Part shown: piece by piece, positions 1-9,046 of the stretch | Layout: the number at the start of each line of letters is the position of its first letter | How positions within the stretch are numbered: position 1 is the stretch's first letter | Assembly: GCF_900078315.1 (NCBI RefSeq) | Contig: NZ_FKBS01000025.1 | Coordinates: 1 to 64,000 of the forward strand | Origin: Bordetella ansorpii | GTDB lineage: Bacteria; Pseudomonadota; Gammaproteobacteria; Burkholderiales; Burkholderiaceae_B | DNA length: 64,000 nt | Reading direction: 5' to 3' | Notes under the pieces: generated by a model | The model's input: only the letters and a program-made list of their open reading frames with translations | Told to the model about the DNA's origin: nothing | Databases searched by the model: none | Translations under genes and position numbers: made by a program

Positions 1-100
1 TGTAAGCGCTTGATGATACTTTTGCTTCGGCACGAATCTGCGTAAACGCAAACCGCACCGCGCACACGCATCAAGCGCCCACACTTATCGGTTGTTCAGT

Positions 101-111
101 TGTTAAAGAGC
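101..111 (-). promoter_or_regulatory. boxA antitermination element of rRNA leader
   Basis: The minus strand reads GCTCTTTAACA, matching the boxA of rRNA leader transcripts that binds NusB/NusE and protects long untranslated transcripts from Rho. It is the main evidence that a 16S gene lies just to the left. Confidence 0.8.
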
Positions 112-200
112 GGCACTGCGAACTGCCTTTACTGCCAGCGCCGTGCAACTTGCGTGTCACGCCGCCTTGCTAATCTTGTCTTGCAACCTGCTTGCCTTGC

Positions 201-580
201 TTCGTCTGCCGCTGTGTCAGCAGCAGAGAAACGAGATTATGAAGAAGTTTTTTAACGCTGTCAAGTCAGCCCGCTTCGCTTTTCCGTTTTTCGATCAACC
301 TGTTTCGTTGACCGGGATCCCGAAGCCGCGCGTCGCGCCAAACCTCAGAACCGCTCCGGATAAGCGCGTTTTCTGAAAAAACCCCTCAGAAAACAACCAC
401 TTGACCTAACTTTCTTCACTTCGTCTCGCTGCCGTTTCAGCAACAGAGGGACGAGATTATGAAGAAGTTTTTTCAGCGTGTCAAATCAATCCGCTTCGCT
501 ACCGTTTGCAGCCAACCAACCACTCGTTGACCGGGATTCCTCCGCCGCGCCTTACGCGCCAAGCTCCGGAACCACCTCGG
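201..580 (-). repeat. degenerate direct repeat (220-bp offset) in rRNA leader
   Basis: Two units begin near 201 and 420. They share a 23-bp identical core at 231-253 and 451-473 (starting ACGAGATTATGAAGAAG) and weaker similarity further along, including a TTGACCGGGAT block near 308 and 527. A third, poorer echo occurs around 625-660 (TTTCTTCACT). The repeats sit wholly in the transcribed leader between the rRNA promoter and boxA. Confidence 0.75.
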
Positions 581-709
581 CAGCCGCTTCGCCCAAAACC
601 AAAACCCAGGCAAAGCACGCACTGACCAGACCTTTCTTCACTACCCTGCTTGCTCGGTGCCTACTTCGCTGTCGCTTTTGCGTAAAGCGTTTCAACTGCC
701 GAGCCAATA

Positions 710-739
710 ACTATAGCACAGGGTTTCTACCGAATGCAA
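710..739 (-). promoter_or_regulatory. probable rRNA operon promoter
   Basis: The minus strand has TTGCAT (734-739) and TATAGT (710-715) separated by 18 bp, close to the sigma-70 consensus and correctly placed upstream of the long leader. No other promoter in the leader looks as good. Inferred from sequence only. Confidence 0.6.
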
Positions 740-870
740 ATAGGGACCGATGAATCGTTACGCCTCCGTGAAGAAACGGTGGAATTTTGGTGACGCACCC
801 AGGCGTCCACGCGACGATACCTCCCCTCCCTCATCTCCTCTATATATAGGGGCCCGTCCCCTCATGTCTC

Positions 871-1347
871 TTATAGACGAAGCTCCGTCGTCTCCTTGAT
901 CTGCTGCAGGGCAAAGAACGACCGCATGTCCACCACCGCCGGGTGCTGCATCAACGTATCCATGGCGAAACGCGAGAAGTGGGCCAGGTCCGCCACCTGT
1001 ATGCGCAACAGATAGTCCATGTCTCCGGACATGGCGTAGCACTCGACCACCTCGGGCCACTGCTGCACGGCACTGGCGAAATCGGCCATGGGCGCGTGGC
1101 TGCCCGCCACATGCTTGTTCAGGCGGATGGACACGTAGGCCAGCAGGCCCAGCCCCACCCTTTCGGCGTCGACCAAAGCGACATAGCGCTTGATGTACCC
1201 CTGCTCCTCCAGGCGGCGCACCCGGCGCAGGCAAGGGCTGGGCGATAGCGAAACGCGCTCGGCCAGCTCCTGGTTGCTGAGCCGGCCATCCCGCTGCAAC
1301 TCCGCCAGAATTCTTCGATCTGTCCTATCCAGCTCTACTTCAGCCAT
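871..1347 (-). CDS. Lrp/AsnC family transcriptional regulator
   Basis: 158-residue regulator with the family plan: N-terminal winged helix-turn-helix (about residues 5-60, with LSNQELAERVSLSPSPCLRRV as recognition region), then an alpha-beta ligand-binding RAM domain (about 70-150). Start chosen at the ATG giving MAEVELDRTD; an in-frame ATG four codons upstream adds MRHP and fits the family less well. It is divergent from hpd with 155 bp between them, and a large palindrome lies next to its own start, so it probably regulates itself and the tyrosine/phenylalanine catabolic gene hpd. The effector is unknown but is likely an aromatic amino acid or a derivative. Confidence 0.9.
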   Translation of the reverse strand: MAEVELDRTDRRILAELQRDGRLSNQELAERVSLSPSPCLRRVRRLEEQGYIKRYVALVDAERVGLGLLAYVSIRLNKHVAGSHAPMADFASAVQQWPEVVECYAMSGDMDYLLRIQVADLAHFSRFAMDTLMQHPAVVDMRSFFALQQIKETTELRL

Positions 1348-1364
1348 TGGATGCCTCACAACTT

Positions 1365-1395
1365 TGAATCAAAGCAATATTATTGCTCTGATTCA
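1365..1395. promoter_or_regulatory. palindromic operator candidate between lrp-type gene and hpd
   Basis: A 31-bp imperfect palindrome: left arm TGAATCAAAGCAAT, right arm ATTGCTCTGATTCA; the arms pair at 13 of 14 positions around a 3-bp centre (ATT). It lies 17 bp upstream of the regulator start and about 107 bp upstream of hpd. Lrp-family proteins bind AT-rich palindromes of this kind, so it is the probable binding site of the adjacent regulator. Binding is inferred. Confidence 0.65.
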
Positions 1396-1502
1396 GACTG
1401 CAATGGCCATTTTCGCAATCGCCTGCCCGGCACTTCTCCCTACAATCTCGGTTTCGTACCCATCAATGCGACACGGCAATACACCAATAAGGGAGAGCAG
1501 AC

Positions 1503-2615
1503 ATGGAAAGCGGTTTTCAGCCTTGGGACAACCCCATGGGCACATCGGGGTTCGAGTTCATCGAGTACACCGCCCCCGATCCCATCGCATTGCGCAAGGT
1601 ATTCGAGCTGCTGGGCTTCAAGGCCATCGCCCGGCACCGCCACAAGGACGTCACCCTATATAGGCAGGGCGGCATCAACTTCCTGATCAATGCCGAACCC
1701 GACTCCTTCGCGCAGCGCTTCGCCCGCCTGCATGGCCCGTCCATCTGTGCCATCGGCTTTCGCGTGGACGACGCCGCCAAGGCATACAAGCGCGCCCTGG
1801 AATTGGGTGCCTGGGGCTTCGACTCGCACAGCGGCCCGATGGAGCTGAACATTCCCGCAATCAAGGGCATCGGCGATTCGCTGATCTATCTGGTCGACCG
1901 CTGGCGCGGCAAGCACGGCCACGGCGGCATCGGCGACATCAGCATCTATGACGTGGACTTCGAGCCGATCGACCCCAGCAACGCGCAGGAAGACCTGAGC
2001 CACTTCGGCGCCGGCCTGACCCTGGTCGACCACCTGACGCACAACGTGCACAAGGGCCGCATGGCCGAGTGGGCCGAGTTCTACGAGCGCCTGTTCAATT
2101 TCCGCGAGGTGCGCTACTTCGACATCGAAGGCAAGGTGACCGGCGTGAAGTCCAAGGCCATGACCTCGCCGTGCGGCAACATCCGCATCCCGATCAACGA
2201 GGAAGGCACCGAAGAGAAAGGCCAGATCCAGGAATACCTGGACCTGTACCGCGGCGAAGGCATCCAGCACATCGCCATGGCGACGGACGACATCTACGCG
2301 ACCATCGAATCGCTGCGCAAGACCGGCGTGGTATTCCTGGATACGCCCGAGACCTACTACGAGCTGTTGGAACGTCGCCTGCCCGGACATGGCGAGCACA
2401 CCGACCGCCTGCGCCAGAACCGCATCCTGCTGGATGGCGCCCCCGGCGGCGGCCTGTTGCTGCAGATCTTCACCGAGAACCAGATCGGCCCGATCTTCTT
2501 CGAGATCATCCAGCGCAAGGGCAACGACGGCTTTGGTGAAGGCAATTTCAAGGCGCTGTTCGAATCCATCGAACTGGACCAGATGCGCCGCGGCGTGGTG
2601 AAGTCGGTCGATTGA
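1503..2615 (+). CDS. hpd: 4-hydroxyphenylpyruvate dioxygenase
   Basis: Converts 4-hydroxyphenylpyruvate to homogentisate in tyrosine degradation, using non-haem Fe(II) and O2. At 370 residues it has the usual bacterial length, with two vicinal-oxygen-chelate domains. The iron ligands of the C-terminal domain are visible: His177 in VDHLTHNV, His256 in [11 protein letters not shown] and Glu334 in [11 protein letters not shown]. The start ATG follows a GGGAGAG ribosome site. It stands alone, divergent from an Lrp-type gene and convergent with msrA. No other homogentisate-pathway gene is in the window. Confidence 0.96.
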   Translation: MESGFQPWDNPMGTSGFEFIEYTAPDPIALRKVFELLGFKAIARHRHKDVTLYRQGGINFLINAEPDSFAQRFARLHGPSICAIGFRVDDAAKAYKRALELGAWGFDSHSGPMELNIPAIKGIGDSLIYLVDRWRGKHGHGGIGDISIYDVDFEPIDPSNAQEDLSHFGAGLTLVDHLTHNVHKGRMAEWAEFYERLFNFREVRYFDIEGKVTGVKSKAMTSPCGNIRIPINEEGTEEKGQIQEYLDLYRGEGIQHIAMATDDIYATIESLRKTGVVFLDTPETYYELLERRLPGHGEHTDRLRQNRILLDGAPGGGLLLQIFTENQIGPIFFEIIQRKGNDGFGEGNFKALFESIELDQMRRGVVKSVD

Positions 2616-2628
2616 TCCAATGCAAACA

Positions 2629-2690
2629 GCCGGCGCAACCGCGCCGGCCTGCCATAGACACCGGGCCGCGCGATGCGGCCCGTGCCTTTT
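2629..2690 (+). terminator. paired hairpins between hpd and msrA
   Basis: Two GC-rich hairpins lie in the convergent gap: GCCGGCGC/GCGCCGGC at 2629-2648 and GGGCCGC/GCGGCCC at 2663-2681, the second followed by a short T run (2687-2690). They probably end hpd transcription. The T tract is weak, so efficiency is uncertain. Confidence 0.5.
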
Positions 2691-2695
2691 GCGGA

Positions 2696-3253
2696 TCAGC
2701 GAACCAGCCGATCCTGGAACTGCTTGCGGAACTTGGCCACCTTCGGCGCGATCACGAACTGGCAATAGCCTTGTTCGGGATGCAGGTTGAAGTAGTTGCG
2801 GTGGTAGTCCTCGGCCTGCCAGAACGTGGCGGGCGCCAGCACCTTGGTGACGATGGGCGCGTCGTAGACGTGCAGGGCATCGACCTCGGCGATGACGGCC
2901 TGGGCCTGTTCGCGCTGCGCGTCGTCCAGCCAGAAGATGGCTGATTCGTATTGCGGGCCGACGTCGTTGCCTTGGCGGCCCGGCGTGGTCGGATCGTGGG
3001 TGGCGAAGAACACGCGCAGCAGGTCGCTGTAGGACAGCACCTTGGGATCGAACTCGACGCGCGCCACTTCGATGTGGCCCGTCTGCTTGCCGCAGACCTG
3101 CTCGTAGGTGGGGTGTTCGACGTGGCCGCCGCTGTAGCCAGGCAGCACGCTGGTCACGCCGCGCAGGTCCTGGAAGACAGCCTCGACGCACCAGAAGCAA
3201 CCGCCGCCGAGAATGGCGATTTCGTGGCCGGGTGTGGTTTTCAATTCGGACAT
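2696..3253 (-). CDS. msrA: peptide-methionine (S)-S-oxide reductase MsrA
   Basis: Reduces the S-epimer of methionine sulfoxide in proteins and free methionine, using thioredoxin. The 185-residue protein carries the catalytic GGGCFWC signature near its N-terminus (nucleophile Cys19), plus the GYSGG and TGHIEV segments typical of the family. It contains only the MsrA domain, with no fused MsrB. It is followed on the right by a cytochrome c gene on the same strand, 158 bp upstream; whether they share a transcript is unclear. Confidence 0.96.
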   Translation of the reverse strand: MSELKTTPGHEIAILGGGCFWCVEAVFQDLRGVTSVLPGYSGGHVEHPTYEQVCGKQTGHIEVARVEFDPKVLSYSDLLRVFFATHDPTTPGRQGNDVGPQYESAIFWLDDAQREQAQAVIAEVDALHVYDAPIVTKVLAPATFWQAEDYHRNYFNLHPEQGYCQFVIAPKVAKFRKQFQDRLVR

Positions 3254-3411
3254 GATCTATGACTCCTGTTTGCCCTGCGTGCGATCACCTGGCTGCCGGG
3301 ACGCCCCTGGATGAACGGCGCCCCCGATGAAGAAGACCGCCTGCCTATGAAAAGGCGTCTTGCCGGATGGCAGCAAGCCCAAGCCGCAGCATGGGGGCAA
3401 CATGGCTTGCT

Positions 3412-3756
3412 TCAAGGCTTGGCCTTGGGCGGGGCCAGCGACAGCACCCATTCGGCCAGTTGCTTCGCATCCTGTTCGCTGACGTGATTCTGCGCCGGCA
3501 TGGGCACCGCGCCCCAGGCGCCGCGCCCGCCGCTGCGGATCTTGTTGGCCAGATACGCCGCCGCCTCGGATTGGCCGGCATAGCGTTCGGCGACGCTGCG
3601 CAACGGCGGGCCGACGCGCTTGCTGTCGACCTGGTGGCAGGCCATACAGGCCTTGCTTGCCGCGAGTTTCTGGCCATCTACCTGTTGGGCGCTGGCGGCG
3701 CCGGCCGCCAGCAGAATCAGGACGGCCCATGCCGCCCTAGCTTTTATCGAATGCAT
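3412..3756 (-). CDS. small class I cytochrome c (c551/c552 type)
   Basis: 114-residue periplasmic electron carrier. Residues 1-23 form a Sec signal peptide ending ASA; haem attachment is CMACH (Cys37, Cys40, His41); Met86 in AVPMPAQ is the probable sixth ligand, in the position usual for cytochrome c551/552. The ATG giving MHSIKAR was chosen; a longer start adding MGQLR is possible. Its first 20 bp overlap the end of ilvD on the same strand, so the two are probably co-transcribed although functionally unrelated. The redox partner is unknown. Confidence 0.88.
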   Translation of the reverse strand: MHSIKARAAWAVLILLAAGAASAQQVDGQKLAASKACMACHQVDSKRVGPPLRSVAERYAGQSEAAAYLANKIRSGGRGAWGAVPMPAQNHVSEQDAKQLAEWVLSLAPPKAKP

Positions 3757-5425
3757 CCGTAACTGCCCCAAGGCTGGCGGAGCTGGCTAGCTTGCCGAAC
3801 TTGGCAAGCACGCCGCGCGTGTAGCGTGGCTTGGGCGCCACCCACTGCCGGCGGCGGTCCGCCAATTCTTCGTCGCCGACATTGAGCTGCAGCAGCAGCT
3901 TGTGGGCGTCGATGGTAACCGAATCGCCTTCGCGGATCAGCGCGATGACGCCACCCACGAAGGCCTCCGGCGCCACATGGCCCACCACCATGCCCCAGGT
4001 GCCACCGGAGAACCGGCCGTCGGTGATCAGGCCGACCGTCTCGCCCAGGCCCTGTCCGATCAGCGCGGAAGTCGGCGCCAGCATCTCGCGCATGCCGGGC
4101 CCGCCCTTGGGCCCTTCGTAGCGGATGACGACCACGTCTCCATGCTGGATCCGCCGCGCCATGATGGCCGCCATGGCGTCGTCCTCGGAATCGAAGACGC
4201 GGGCCGGCCCCGTGATGACGGGATTCTTCAGGCCGGTGATCTTGGCCACGCAGCCTTCGGGCGCCAGATTGCCCTTGAGGATGGCCAGGTGCCCCTGCGG
4301 ATACAGGGCGCGGTCGATCGGCATGATCACGTCCTGGTCGGGGGACGGCGCCGAGGGCACGCCGGCCAGCGTTTCGGCGATGGTCTTGCCGGTGATGGTG
4401 ATGCAGTCGCCATGCAGCAACCCGGCATCCAGCAGCAGCTTCATCACCTGGGGAATGCCCCCCGCGCGATGCAGGTCGGTGGCGACGTACTTGCCCGACG
4501 GCTTGAGATCGCAGATGACGGGCACGCGCAGGCGGATGCGCTCGAAGTCGTCGATAGTCCATTCGACTTCCGCCGCATGGGCAATGGCCAGGAAATGCAG
4601 CACGGCGTTGGTGGAGCCCCCGGTGGCCATGATGACGGACACGGCATTCTCGATGGAACGGCGCGTGATGATGTCGCGCGGCCGCACGCCGCGCCGGACG
4701 GCGTCCACCAGCACCCGAGCCGATTCGGCGGCCGAGGCGACCTTTTCCTCGTCCTCGTTGGCCATGGTGCTGGAATACGGCAGGCTCATGCCCATGGCCT
4801 CGAAGGCCGAGCTCATGGTGTTGGCGGTGTACATGCCGCCGCACGAACCCGAGCCCGGGATGGCGCATTGCTCGATCTGCTTGAAATCGTGCTCGTCCAT
4901 GCGGCCCATGGTGTATTCGCCGACGGCCTCGAACACCGACACGATGGTGAGATCCTTGCCCTGGTAGCGGCCCGGCTTGATGGTGCCGCCATATACGTAG
5001 ATGCCGGGCACGTTCGTGCGCGCCAGCGCGATCATGCCGCCGGGCATGTTCTTGTCGCAGCCGCCGATGACCACCACGCCGTCCATCCACTGCCCCTGCG
5101 CGGCGGTCTCGATACAGTCGGCGATGACTTCACGCGAGACCAGCGAGTACTTCATGCCTTCGGTGCCCATCGACATGCCGTCGGAAATGGTGGGCGTGCC
5201 GAACACCTGCGGGTTCGCCTTCGCCGCGCGCACGGCCTCGATGGCGGCGTCGGCCAGGCGCTGCAGGCCGCTGTTGCAGGGCGTGATGGTGGAATGGCCG
5301 TTGGCCACGCCTATCATGGGATTCTCGAAATCGGCTTCCCGGTAACCGAGCGCGTAGTACATTGCGCGATTCGGCGCACGTGCAACGCCGTGAGTGATGT
5401 GGCGGGAACGTTCGTTGTGCGGCAT
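3737..5425 (-). CDS. ilvD: dihydroxy-acid dehydratase
   Basis: Iron-sulfur dehydratase of valine, leucine and isoleucine synthesis, converting 2,3-dihydroxy acids to 2-keto acids. From the ATG at 5425 (MPHNERSRH), preceded by GAGGAGA, the protein is 562 residues, the family length; the open frame extends 26 codons further upstream without a better start. Visible signatures are [11 protein letters not shown] and [14 protein letters not shown], which hold cluster cysteines, and DGRFSGG near the C-terminus. The gene is divergent from lgt, with 98 bp between starts. Confidence 0.96.
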   Translation of the reverse strand: MPHNERSRHITHGVARAPNRAMYYALGYREADFENPMIGVANGHSTITPCNSGLQRLADAAIEAVRAAKANPQVFGTPTISDGMSMGTEGMKYSLVSREVIADCIETAAQGQWMDGVVVIGGCDKNMPGGMIALARTNVPGIYVYGGTIKPGRYQGKDLTIVSVFEAVGEYTMGRMDEHDFKQIEQCAIPGSGSCGGMYTANTMSSAFEAMGMSLPYSSTMANEDEEKVASAAESARVLVDAVRRGVRPRDIITRRSIENAVSVIMATGGSTNAVLHFLAIAHAAEVEWTIDDFERIRLRVPVICDLKPSGKYVATDLHRAGGIPQVMKLLLDAGLLHGDCITITGKTIAETLAGVPSAPSPDQDVIMPIDRALYPQGHLAILKGNLAPEGCVAKITGLKNPVITGPARVFDSEDDAMAAIMARRIQHGDVVVIRYEGPKGGPGMREMLAPTSALIGQGLGETVGLITDGRFSGGTWGMVVGHVAPEAFVGGVIALIREGDSVTIDAHKLLLQLNVGDEELADRRRQWVAPKPRYTRGVLAKFGKLASSASLGAVTDAFDKS

Positions 5426-5523
5426 GGTCTCGTCTCCTCGCGGGTTTGGATTTGCCTGCAACATGGCGGCCGGACCGGGCGCCTGCCGGTTATTATCGGA
5501 CAACTTTTTCTGCCGGGCGGAAC

Positions 5524-6315
5524 ATGCTTCAGTATCCCCAATTCGATCCCATCGCCATCCGCATCGGACCCCTGGCGGTCCACTGGTACGGCCTGATGTA
5601 CCTGGTGGGCTTCGCCTCCGCCTATCTGCTGGGCCGCTGGCGCATCGTGCGCGGCCACACCACCTTCATGACCGTGCGCGACCTGGAAGACCTGACGTTC
5701 TATACGGTGCTGGGCGTGGTGCTGGGCGGACGCCTGGGCTACGTGCTGTTCTACAAACCTTCGTACTACCTGGCGCATCCGATCGAGATCTTCTACCTGT
5801 GGGAAGGCGGCATGGCCTTCCACGGCGGCCTGCTGGGCGTGATCCTGGTGATGTTCCTGTTCGCGCGCAAGAAGGGCGTGTCGATGTTCACGCTGAGCGA
5901 CTTCGTGGCGCCACTGATTCCGCCCGCGCTGGCTGCGGGGCGGCTGGGCAACTTCATCAACGGGGAACTGTGGGGCCGTCCCACGGACGTGCCGTGGGCC
6001 ATGGTGTTTCCGCAGTCGGGCGACGGCCTGGCGCGCCACCCGTCGCAGTTGTACGAACTGGGCCTGGAAGGGATCGTGCTGTTCCTGATCCTGTGGGGCT
6101 TCTCTGCCAAGCCGCGCAAGACCGGCCAGGTCAGCGCGCTGTTCCTGATCTTCTACGGACTGTTCCGCTTCCTGGTGGAATTCACCCGCGAACCCGACGG
6201 CTTCCTGGGCCTGCTGGCGGCCGGCCTGAGCATGGGGCAATGGCTGTCGCTGCCGATGGTGATCATCGGCGCGATCCTGTTTGCCGTGTTTACTGCAAGG
6301 AAATCGTCCCGCTGA
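5524..6315 (+). CDS. lgt: phosphatidylglycerol-prolipoprotein diacylglyceryl transferase
   Basis: Inner-membrane enzyme that attaches diacylglycerol from phosphatidylglycerol to the lipobox cysteine of prolipoproteins, the first step of lipoprotein maturation. The 263-residue protein is polytopic, with the HGGLLGV segment and the Lgt signature [17 protein letters not shown]. The start at 5524 (MLQYPQFDP) follows a GGGCGG-type site; the frame is open further upstream but that part is not hydrophobic or conserved. Its last 26 bp overlap the convergent SIMPL gene. Clients in this window include Pal and MltD. Confidence 0.96.
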   Translation: MLQYPQFDPIAIRIGPLAVHWYGLMYLVGFASAYLLGRWRIVRGHTTFMTVRDLEDLTFYTVLGVVLGGRLGYVLFYKPSYYLAHPIEIFYLWEGGMAFHGGLLGVILVMFLFARKKGVSMFTLSDFVAPLIPPALAAGRLGNFINGELWGRPTDVPWAMVFPQSGDGLARHPSQLYELGLEGIVLFLILWGFSAKPRKTGQVSALFLIFYGLFRFLVEFTREPDGFLGLLAAGLSMGQWLSLPMVIIGAILFAVFTARKSSR

Positions 6316-7093
6316 CGGAGACGGTGACGGTGACCTCGCCGGCTTCCAGCGGAACGTCGGCGGCGCGGGCATCCCCGGCCTTGGCCATCATCATGGGCGC
6401 GGGCGCGCGCGCCATCGGCTGCGGGCCACCCGTGCCACCCAGCTCGATGCGCATGATGCGGTAACCCGAGAAGCCGAAGGCATTGGCCGCGGCCACCGCG
6501 CGCTCGCGGAAGGCTTGGGCAGCCTGTGTCAGCAGCTTGCGCTCTTCGGCCTCGCGCGCCTCGCGCGACAGCAGGAAGCCGATGTTGGAGATGGCCGTCT
6601 TGTCGCTGAGCTTGGACGCCAGCGCGGAAGCCTTCGCAAAATCCTTGGACTGCAGCACGATCTCGCCCTGGCCGCGCCAGCCGGTGACCTTGCCCTTGTT
6701 GTCGGTGTTGGGCCAGACGTTGAAGCCGCCCGTGCGCACGTCGATGCCCTCGTTGCCCTTCGCGCGCTTGACCGCGTCTTCGAGCGCGGCCGTCAGGCGC
6801 TGGCCAGCGGTTGGCTGATCGGGCGCCTCGACCTCGGCCGACAGCGAAATACGCACGGTGTCCTGCATGACCTCGGACGACGCCGCTGCCTGCAGCGACA
6901 TGCGCGGCGCGCGGCCTTCCCTGCCATGCTCGCCACCGGGCCCGGGGCGCGCCTCGGGTTCGGCGCCGGGCGCCACCGGAGAGGGCGCCGCGGGCTGGGC
7001 CGATACGGCAGCGCAGGAGAGCAGGCTCAGAGCCAATGCCGTGCGGCACGCGAGGGCGAGCTTGTTCGACAGAAACGCGGGGAGTCTGGACAT
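6290..7093 (-). CDS. SIMPL domain (DUF541) periplasmic protein
   Basis: 267-residue exported protein. Residues about 1-33 form a signal peptide ending VSAQP; a Gly/Pro-rich linker follows (about 35-65), then a SIMPL/DUF541 domain to the end, recognisable by [11 protein letters not shown], the repeated [20 protein letters not shown] segment and the closing [15 protein letters not shown] strand. The family is periplasmic and of poorly defined role. The start at MSRLPAF was preferred to an upstream ATG because it begins directly at the signal peptide. It overlaps lgt by 26 bp at the 3' ends. Confidence 0.85.
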   Translation of the reverse strand: MSRLPAFLSNKLALACRTALALSLLSCAAVSAQPAAPSPVAPGAEPEARPGPGGEHGREGRAPRMSLQAAASSEVMQDTVRISLSAEVEAPDQPTAGQRLTAALEDAVKRAKGNEGIDVRTGGFNVWPNTDNKGKVTGWRGQGEIVLQSKDFAKASALASKLSDKTAISNIGFLLSREAREAEERKLLTQAAQAFRERAVAAANAFGFSGYRIMRIELGGTGGPQPMARAPAPMMMAKAGDARAADVPLEAGEVTVTVSVSGTISLQ

Positions 7094-7169
7094 GAGAAGA
7101 CCTGTGGAGGAAAGTGCGCGGCGGGCGTCATGCCTGAAGGCGCGCGACACAACGCCACCGCTGAGGGTC

Positions 7170-7193
7170 GGCGGCCTGCAGTTGCAGGCCGCC
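7170..7193 (-). terminator. hairpin downstream of 6S RNA
   Basis: A perfect 11-bp stem (GGCGGCCTGCA/TGCAGGCCGCC) with a 2-nt loop lies directly after the 6S RNA on the minus strand. There is no clear T run, so it may act as a processing or Rho-dependent end rather than a classical terminator. Confidence 0.45.
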
Positions 7194-7202
7194 GGATAGA
7201 TG

Positions 7203-7380
7203 CCCCGCCTGTGCCGTCTAGGCCGGCATCTCGAACCCTGAGGTTCAAGTCGGCCGCGATTGGCGGAACCTTGGGTTCGTCTGCGAAGAGACGATCACGC
7301 CAGTTCCAGCACTCTCGCAACCTATATGCCGTAAGACATAGGTTCAGAGAATATATGGCCGAGTCACGAACACGGCAGGG
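7203..7380 (-). ncRNA. ssrS: 6S RNA
   Basis: Regulatory RNA that mimics an open promoter and sequesters sigma-70 RNA polymerase. About 178 nt fold as expected: the 5' end CCCTGCCGTG pairs with the 3' end CGGCACAGGCGGGG as the closing stem, and a GAACC/AAGGTTC-type segment and the TTGAACCTCAGGGTTCGAG hairpin sit in the 3' half, as in other proteobacterial 6S RNAs. It lies just downstream of zapA, the conserved position of ssrS. Ends are estimated from the closing stem. Confidence 0.85.
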
Positions 7381-7431
7381 ACAAACCGAGAATACAGCAA
7401 GAATGCCGACATTGCTGCTTCAGGACGTTGC

Positions 7432-7743
7432 TTAAAGCAGCTTTTCCTGGCCGGACAGCGCGTCGTCCAGCATGGCATTCATTTCGTCGATTTTAGCTTT
7501 GAAGTCGCCAACCGCCAAACCGCCCAGCGGGCCGTCCGGCGCCTTCAAGCCCAGCAGTTCGCCAGCAATGGACAGCGCGGCCATGACGGCGATGCGCTCG
7601 TTGCTGGTGATCTTGCCGGTGCCCTGGATGCGCAGCATCAGTTGATCGACATGGCGGACCGCGGCCATCAGGGTGGGCTTTTCCTCGGCCGAGCAGGCCA
7701 GGGAGTAATCGCGGCCAAGAATAGAGACGTCGACGCGTTCCAT
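7432..7743 (-). CDS. zapA: cell division protein ZapA
   Basis: 103-residue FtsZ-ring-associated protein. It has the N-terminal ZapA fold (MERVDVSILGRDYSLACSAEE) and a C-terminal amphipathic helix (about 65-100) used for tetramer formation and FtsZ filament cross-linking. The start overlaps the stop of the upstream coiled-coil gene in a TGATG junction, which implies translational coupling. The 6S RNA gene follows immediately, and the zapA-ssrS order is conserved in many proteobacteria. Confidence 0.93.
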   Translation of the reverse strand: MERVDVSILGRDYSLACSAEEKPTLMAAVRHVDQLMLRIQGTGKITSNERIAVMAALSIAGELLGLKAPDGPLGGLAVGDFKAKIDEMNAMLDDALSGQEKLL

Positions 7744-8162
7744 CAGGGTTGCTCTCCTACGGAAGCGCCGCCGCCGGGCAGGCGGGCCAGCACGGCATCG
7801 ATGCGTTCGCGGGCGGTGGAGGCGGCGTTGCGCAGGCGCTGCATGTCGGAATCGCGCGCTTGAGCATGGGCCTCGAGCGCCTGGCGCTGGGCGGTTTCCT
7901 GGGCCAGTTGCTGACGCAGCGAGTCTTCGACCTGGCGGGCGTCGGCCTTCAATTCGGTGGCGGCAGTGTCGTGCGCCTGCAGCCTTTCGCGCAGGGCCGA
8001 CAGTTCGGCGTCACGGTCGGCGCAGCGCTGAAGCAGCGCGCGCTGCTGCGCTTCGCTGTCGTTCAGGCGAGCACGCAACGCATCGCGTTCGGCATGAAGC
8101 TGTCGCGTGCGCTGCACCAGTTGCCCGAGACGGGCGGCGAGATGATCTAGGTCTTGCAGCAT
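7743..8162 (-). CDS. small coiled-coil protein upstream of zapA
   Basis: 139-residue, almost entirely heptad-repeat protein (about residues 5-125, rich in Leu, Arg, Gln and Ala), with no signal peptide or membrane segment. A start at the ATG giving MLQDLDHLAARL was chosen; the frame extends upstream without coding character. A short coiled-coil gene just before zapA is common in beta- and gammaproteobacteria, and it may act in the divisome in a ZapB-like way, but that role is inferred from position only. It is coupled to zapA through TGATG. Confidence 0.75.
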   Translation of the reverse strand: MLQDLDHLAARLGQLVQRTRQLHAERDALRARLNDSEAQQRALLQRCADRDAELSALRERLQAHDTAATELKADARQVEDSLRQQLAQETAQRQALEAHAQARDSDMQRLRNAASTARERIDAVLARLPGGGASVGEQP

Positions 8163-8568
8163 GGGCGCTATCGTATACCAAGAGCGCCCGAATCGGGGCG
8201 CTACCAAAAGTCGGAGAACAAGCGCAATATCCGGTAGGATTCTGTGTTGAAAGCATTCTTGCACCCGCCTCTCAACGGCTTTCCGTCAGCTTTCTATCTG
8301 CTTTCACTAACCTTTCATTACGCCATCAAATCGCGTTTCGCGCGTTCAAATAGACCCGAGAGTTCCCTAATTCGCGGGAAAACCCTGACAAATACCATAA
8401 CAACCAGGGTTCTCAGTCGGCCCCCCCTCCATTACCATTCGCGCTTCCAAAACCAAGCTGGAACACCAAGAACAAGTGGCGCTTTCGAAGTGCCCGTTTT
8501 GCCCACCGCCAATGATGCACAGGGCCTTTTCCTCCCTATGACATGCTGTAATCAGGAGCCAACCAATC
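8163..8568. other. 406-bp intergenic region between coiled-coil gene and tctB
   Basis: This divergent gap separates the zapA operon from the first tctBA pair and must hold promoters for both. It is clearly less GC-rich than the flanking genes, especially 8240-8420. I find no convincing gene (a tctC gene would need about 970 bp). No single promoter is clear enough to assign. Confidence 0.5.
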
Positions 8569-9033
8569 ATGCAGCTACGCAATAAACAGGACTTCTGGTC
8601 CGGGGTGATGTTCATCGCCCTCGGATTGGGATTCGCCTGGCAAGCCACCAGCTATCAGATGGGAACCGCCGCCCGTATGGGTCCCGGCTACTTCCCCTTC
8701 TGGCTCGGCCTGGTCCTTGCCCTCTTGGGCGCGGTCGTTCTTCTGGGTTCGCTCTCCAAGAAGGCCACCGAGACCTCCGTCGACAAGTTCGACTGGCGCA
8801 TCGTCGCCCTGGTGATTGGTTCCGTCGTCCTGTACGCGGTGATCCTGCGCCCCCTGGGCGTGTACATCTCGGTGGCCGTCCTGGTCATCGTCAGCAGCCT
8901 TGCCAGCCATGAGTTCAGCTGGAAAGTGGCTGTCGGCAACGCGATTTTCCTGGTGGTGTTTTCGTACCTGGCCTTCATCAAGGGCCTGGGACTGATCTTC
9001 CCGCTGTGGCCGTCGTTCCTGGGCGCAAACTGA
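8569..9033 (+). CDS. tctB: tripartite tricarboxylate transporter, TctB small membrane subunit
   Basis: 154-residue inner-membrane protein with four predicted membrane segments (about 10-28, 43-62, 82-115, 122-148), the plan of TctB in tripartite tricarboxylate transporters. The start follows an AGGAG site. It is followed after 13 bp by the large subunit TctA. The gene for the periplasmic binding component TctC, usually first in such operons, is absent from this cluster. The substrate is probably a di- or tricarboxylate, but cannot be named. Confidence 0.9.
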   Translation: MQLRNKQDFWSGVMFIALGLGFAWQATSYQMGTAARMGPGYFPFWLGLVLALLGAVVLLGSLSKKATETSVDKFDWRIVALVIGSVVLYAVILRPLGVYISVAVLVIVSSLASHEFSWKVAVGNAIFLVVFSYLAFIKGLGLIFPLWPSFLGAN

Positions 9034-9046
9034 GGAGGCACCCCAA

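Larger units (their letters stand above)
1..739 (-). promoter_or_regulatory. rRNA operon leader and upstream region (16S gene off the left edge)
   Basis: Read on the minus strand, this stretch ends with a boxA antitermination element (GCTCTTTAACA, at 101-111) followed by the ACTGAACAACCGATAAGTG type of sequence that precedes 16S rRNA in Bordetella relatives. The 16S gene should therefore begin just beyond position 1. Between promoter and boxA the leader is unusually long and contains degenerate repeats. Short open frames here (such as 143-376) have no coding character and are taken as chance. Family assignment comes from boxA and the flanking sequence; the 16S itself is not visible. Confidence 0.8.

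Noticed and set aside
143-376. 77-codon open frame in the leftmost region
   Set aside because: It lies in the rRNA leader antisense to the transcript, and shows no codon bias or homology.
3902-5596. 564-codon plus-strand frame opposite ilvD
   Set aside because: Same reason: antisense shadow of a strongly conserved gene, no recognisable domain.
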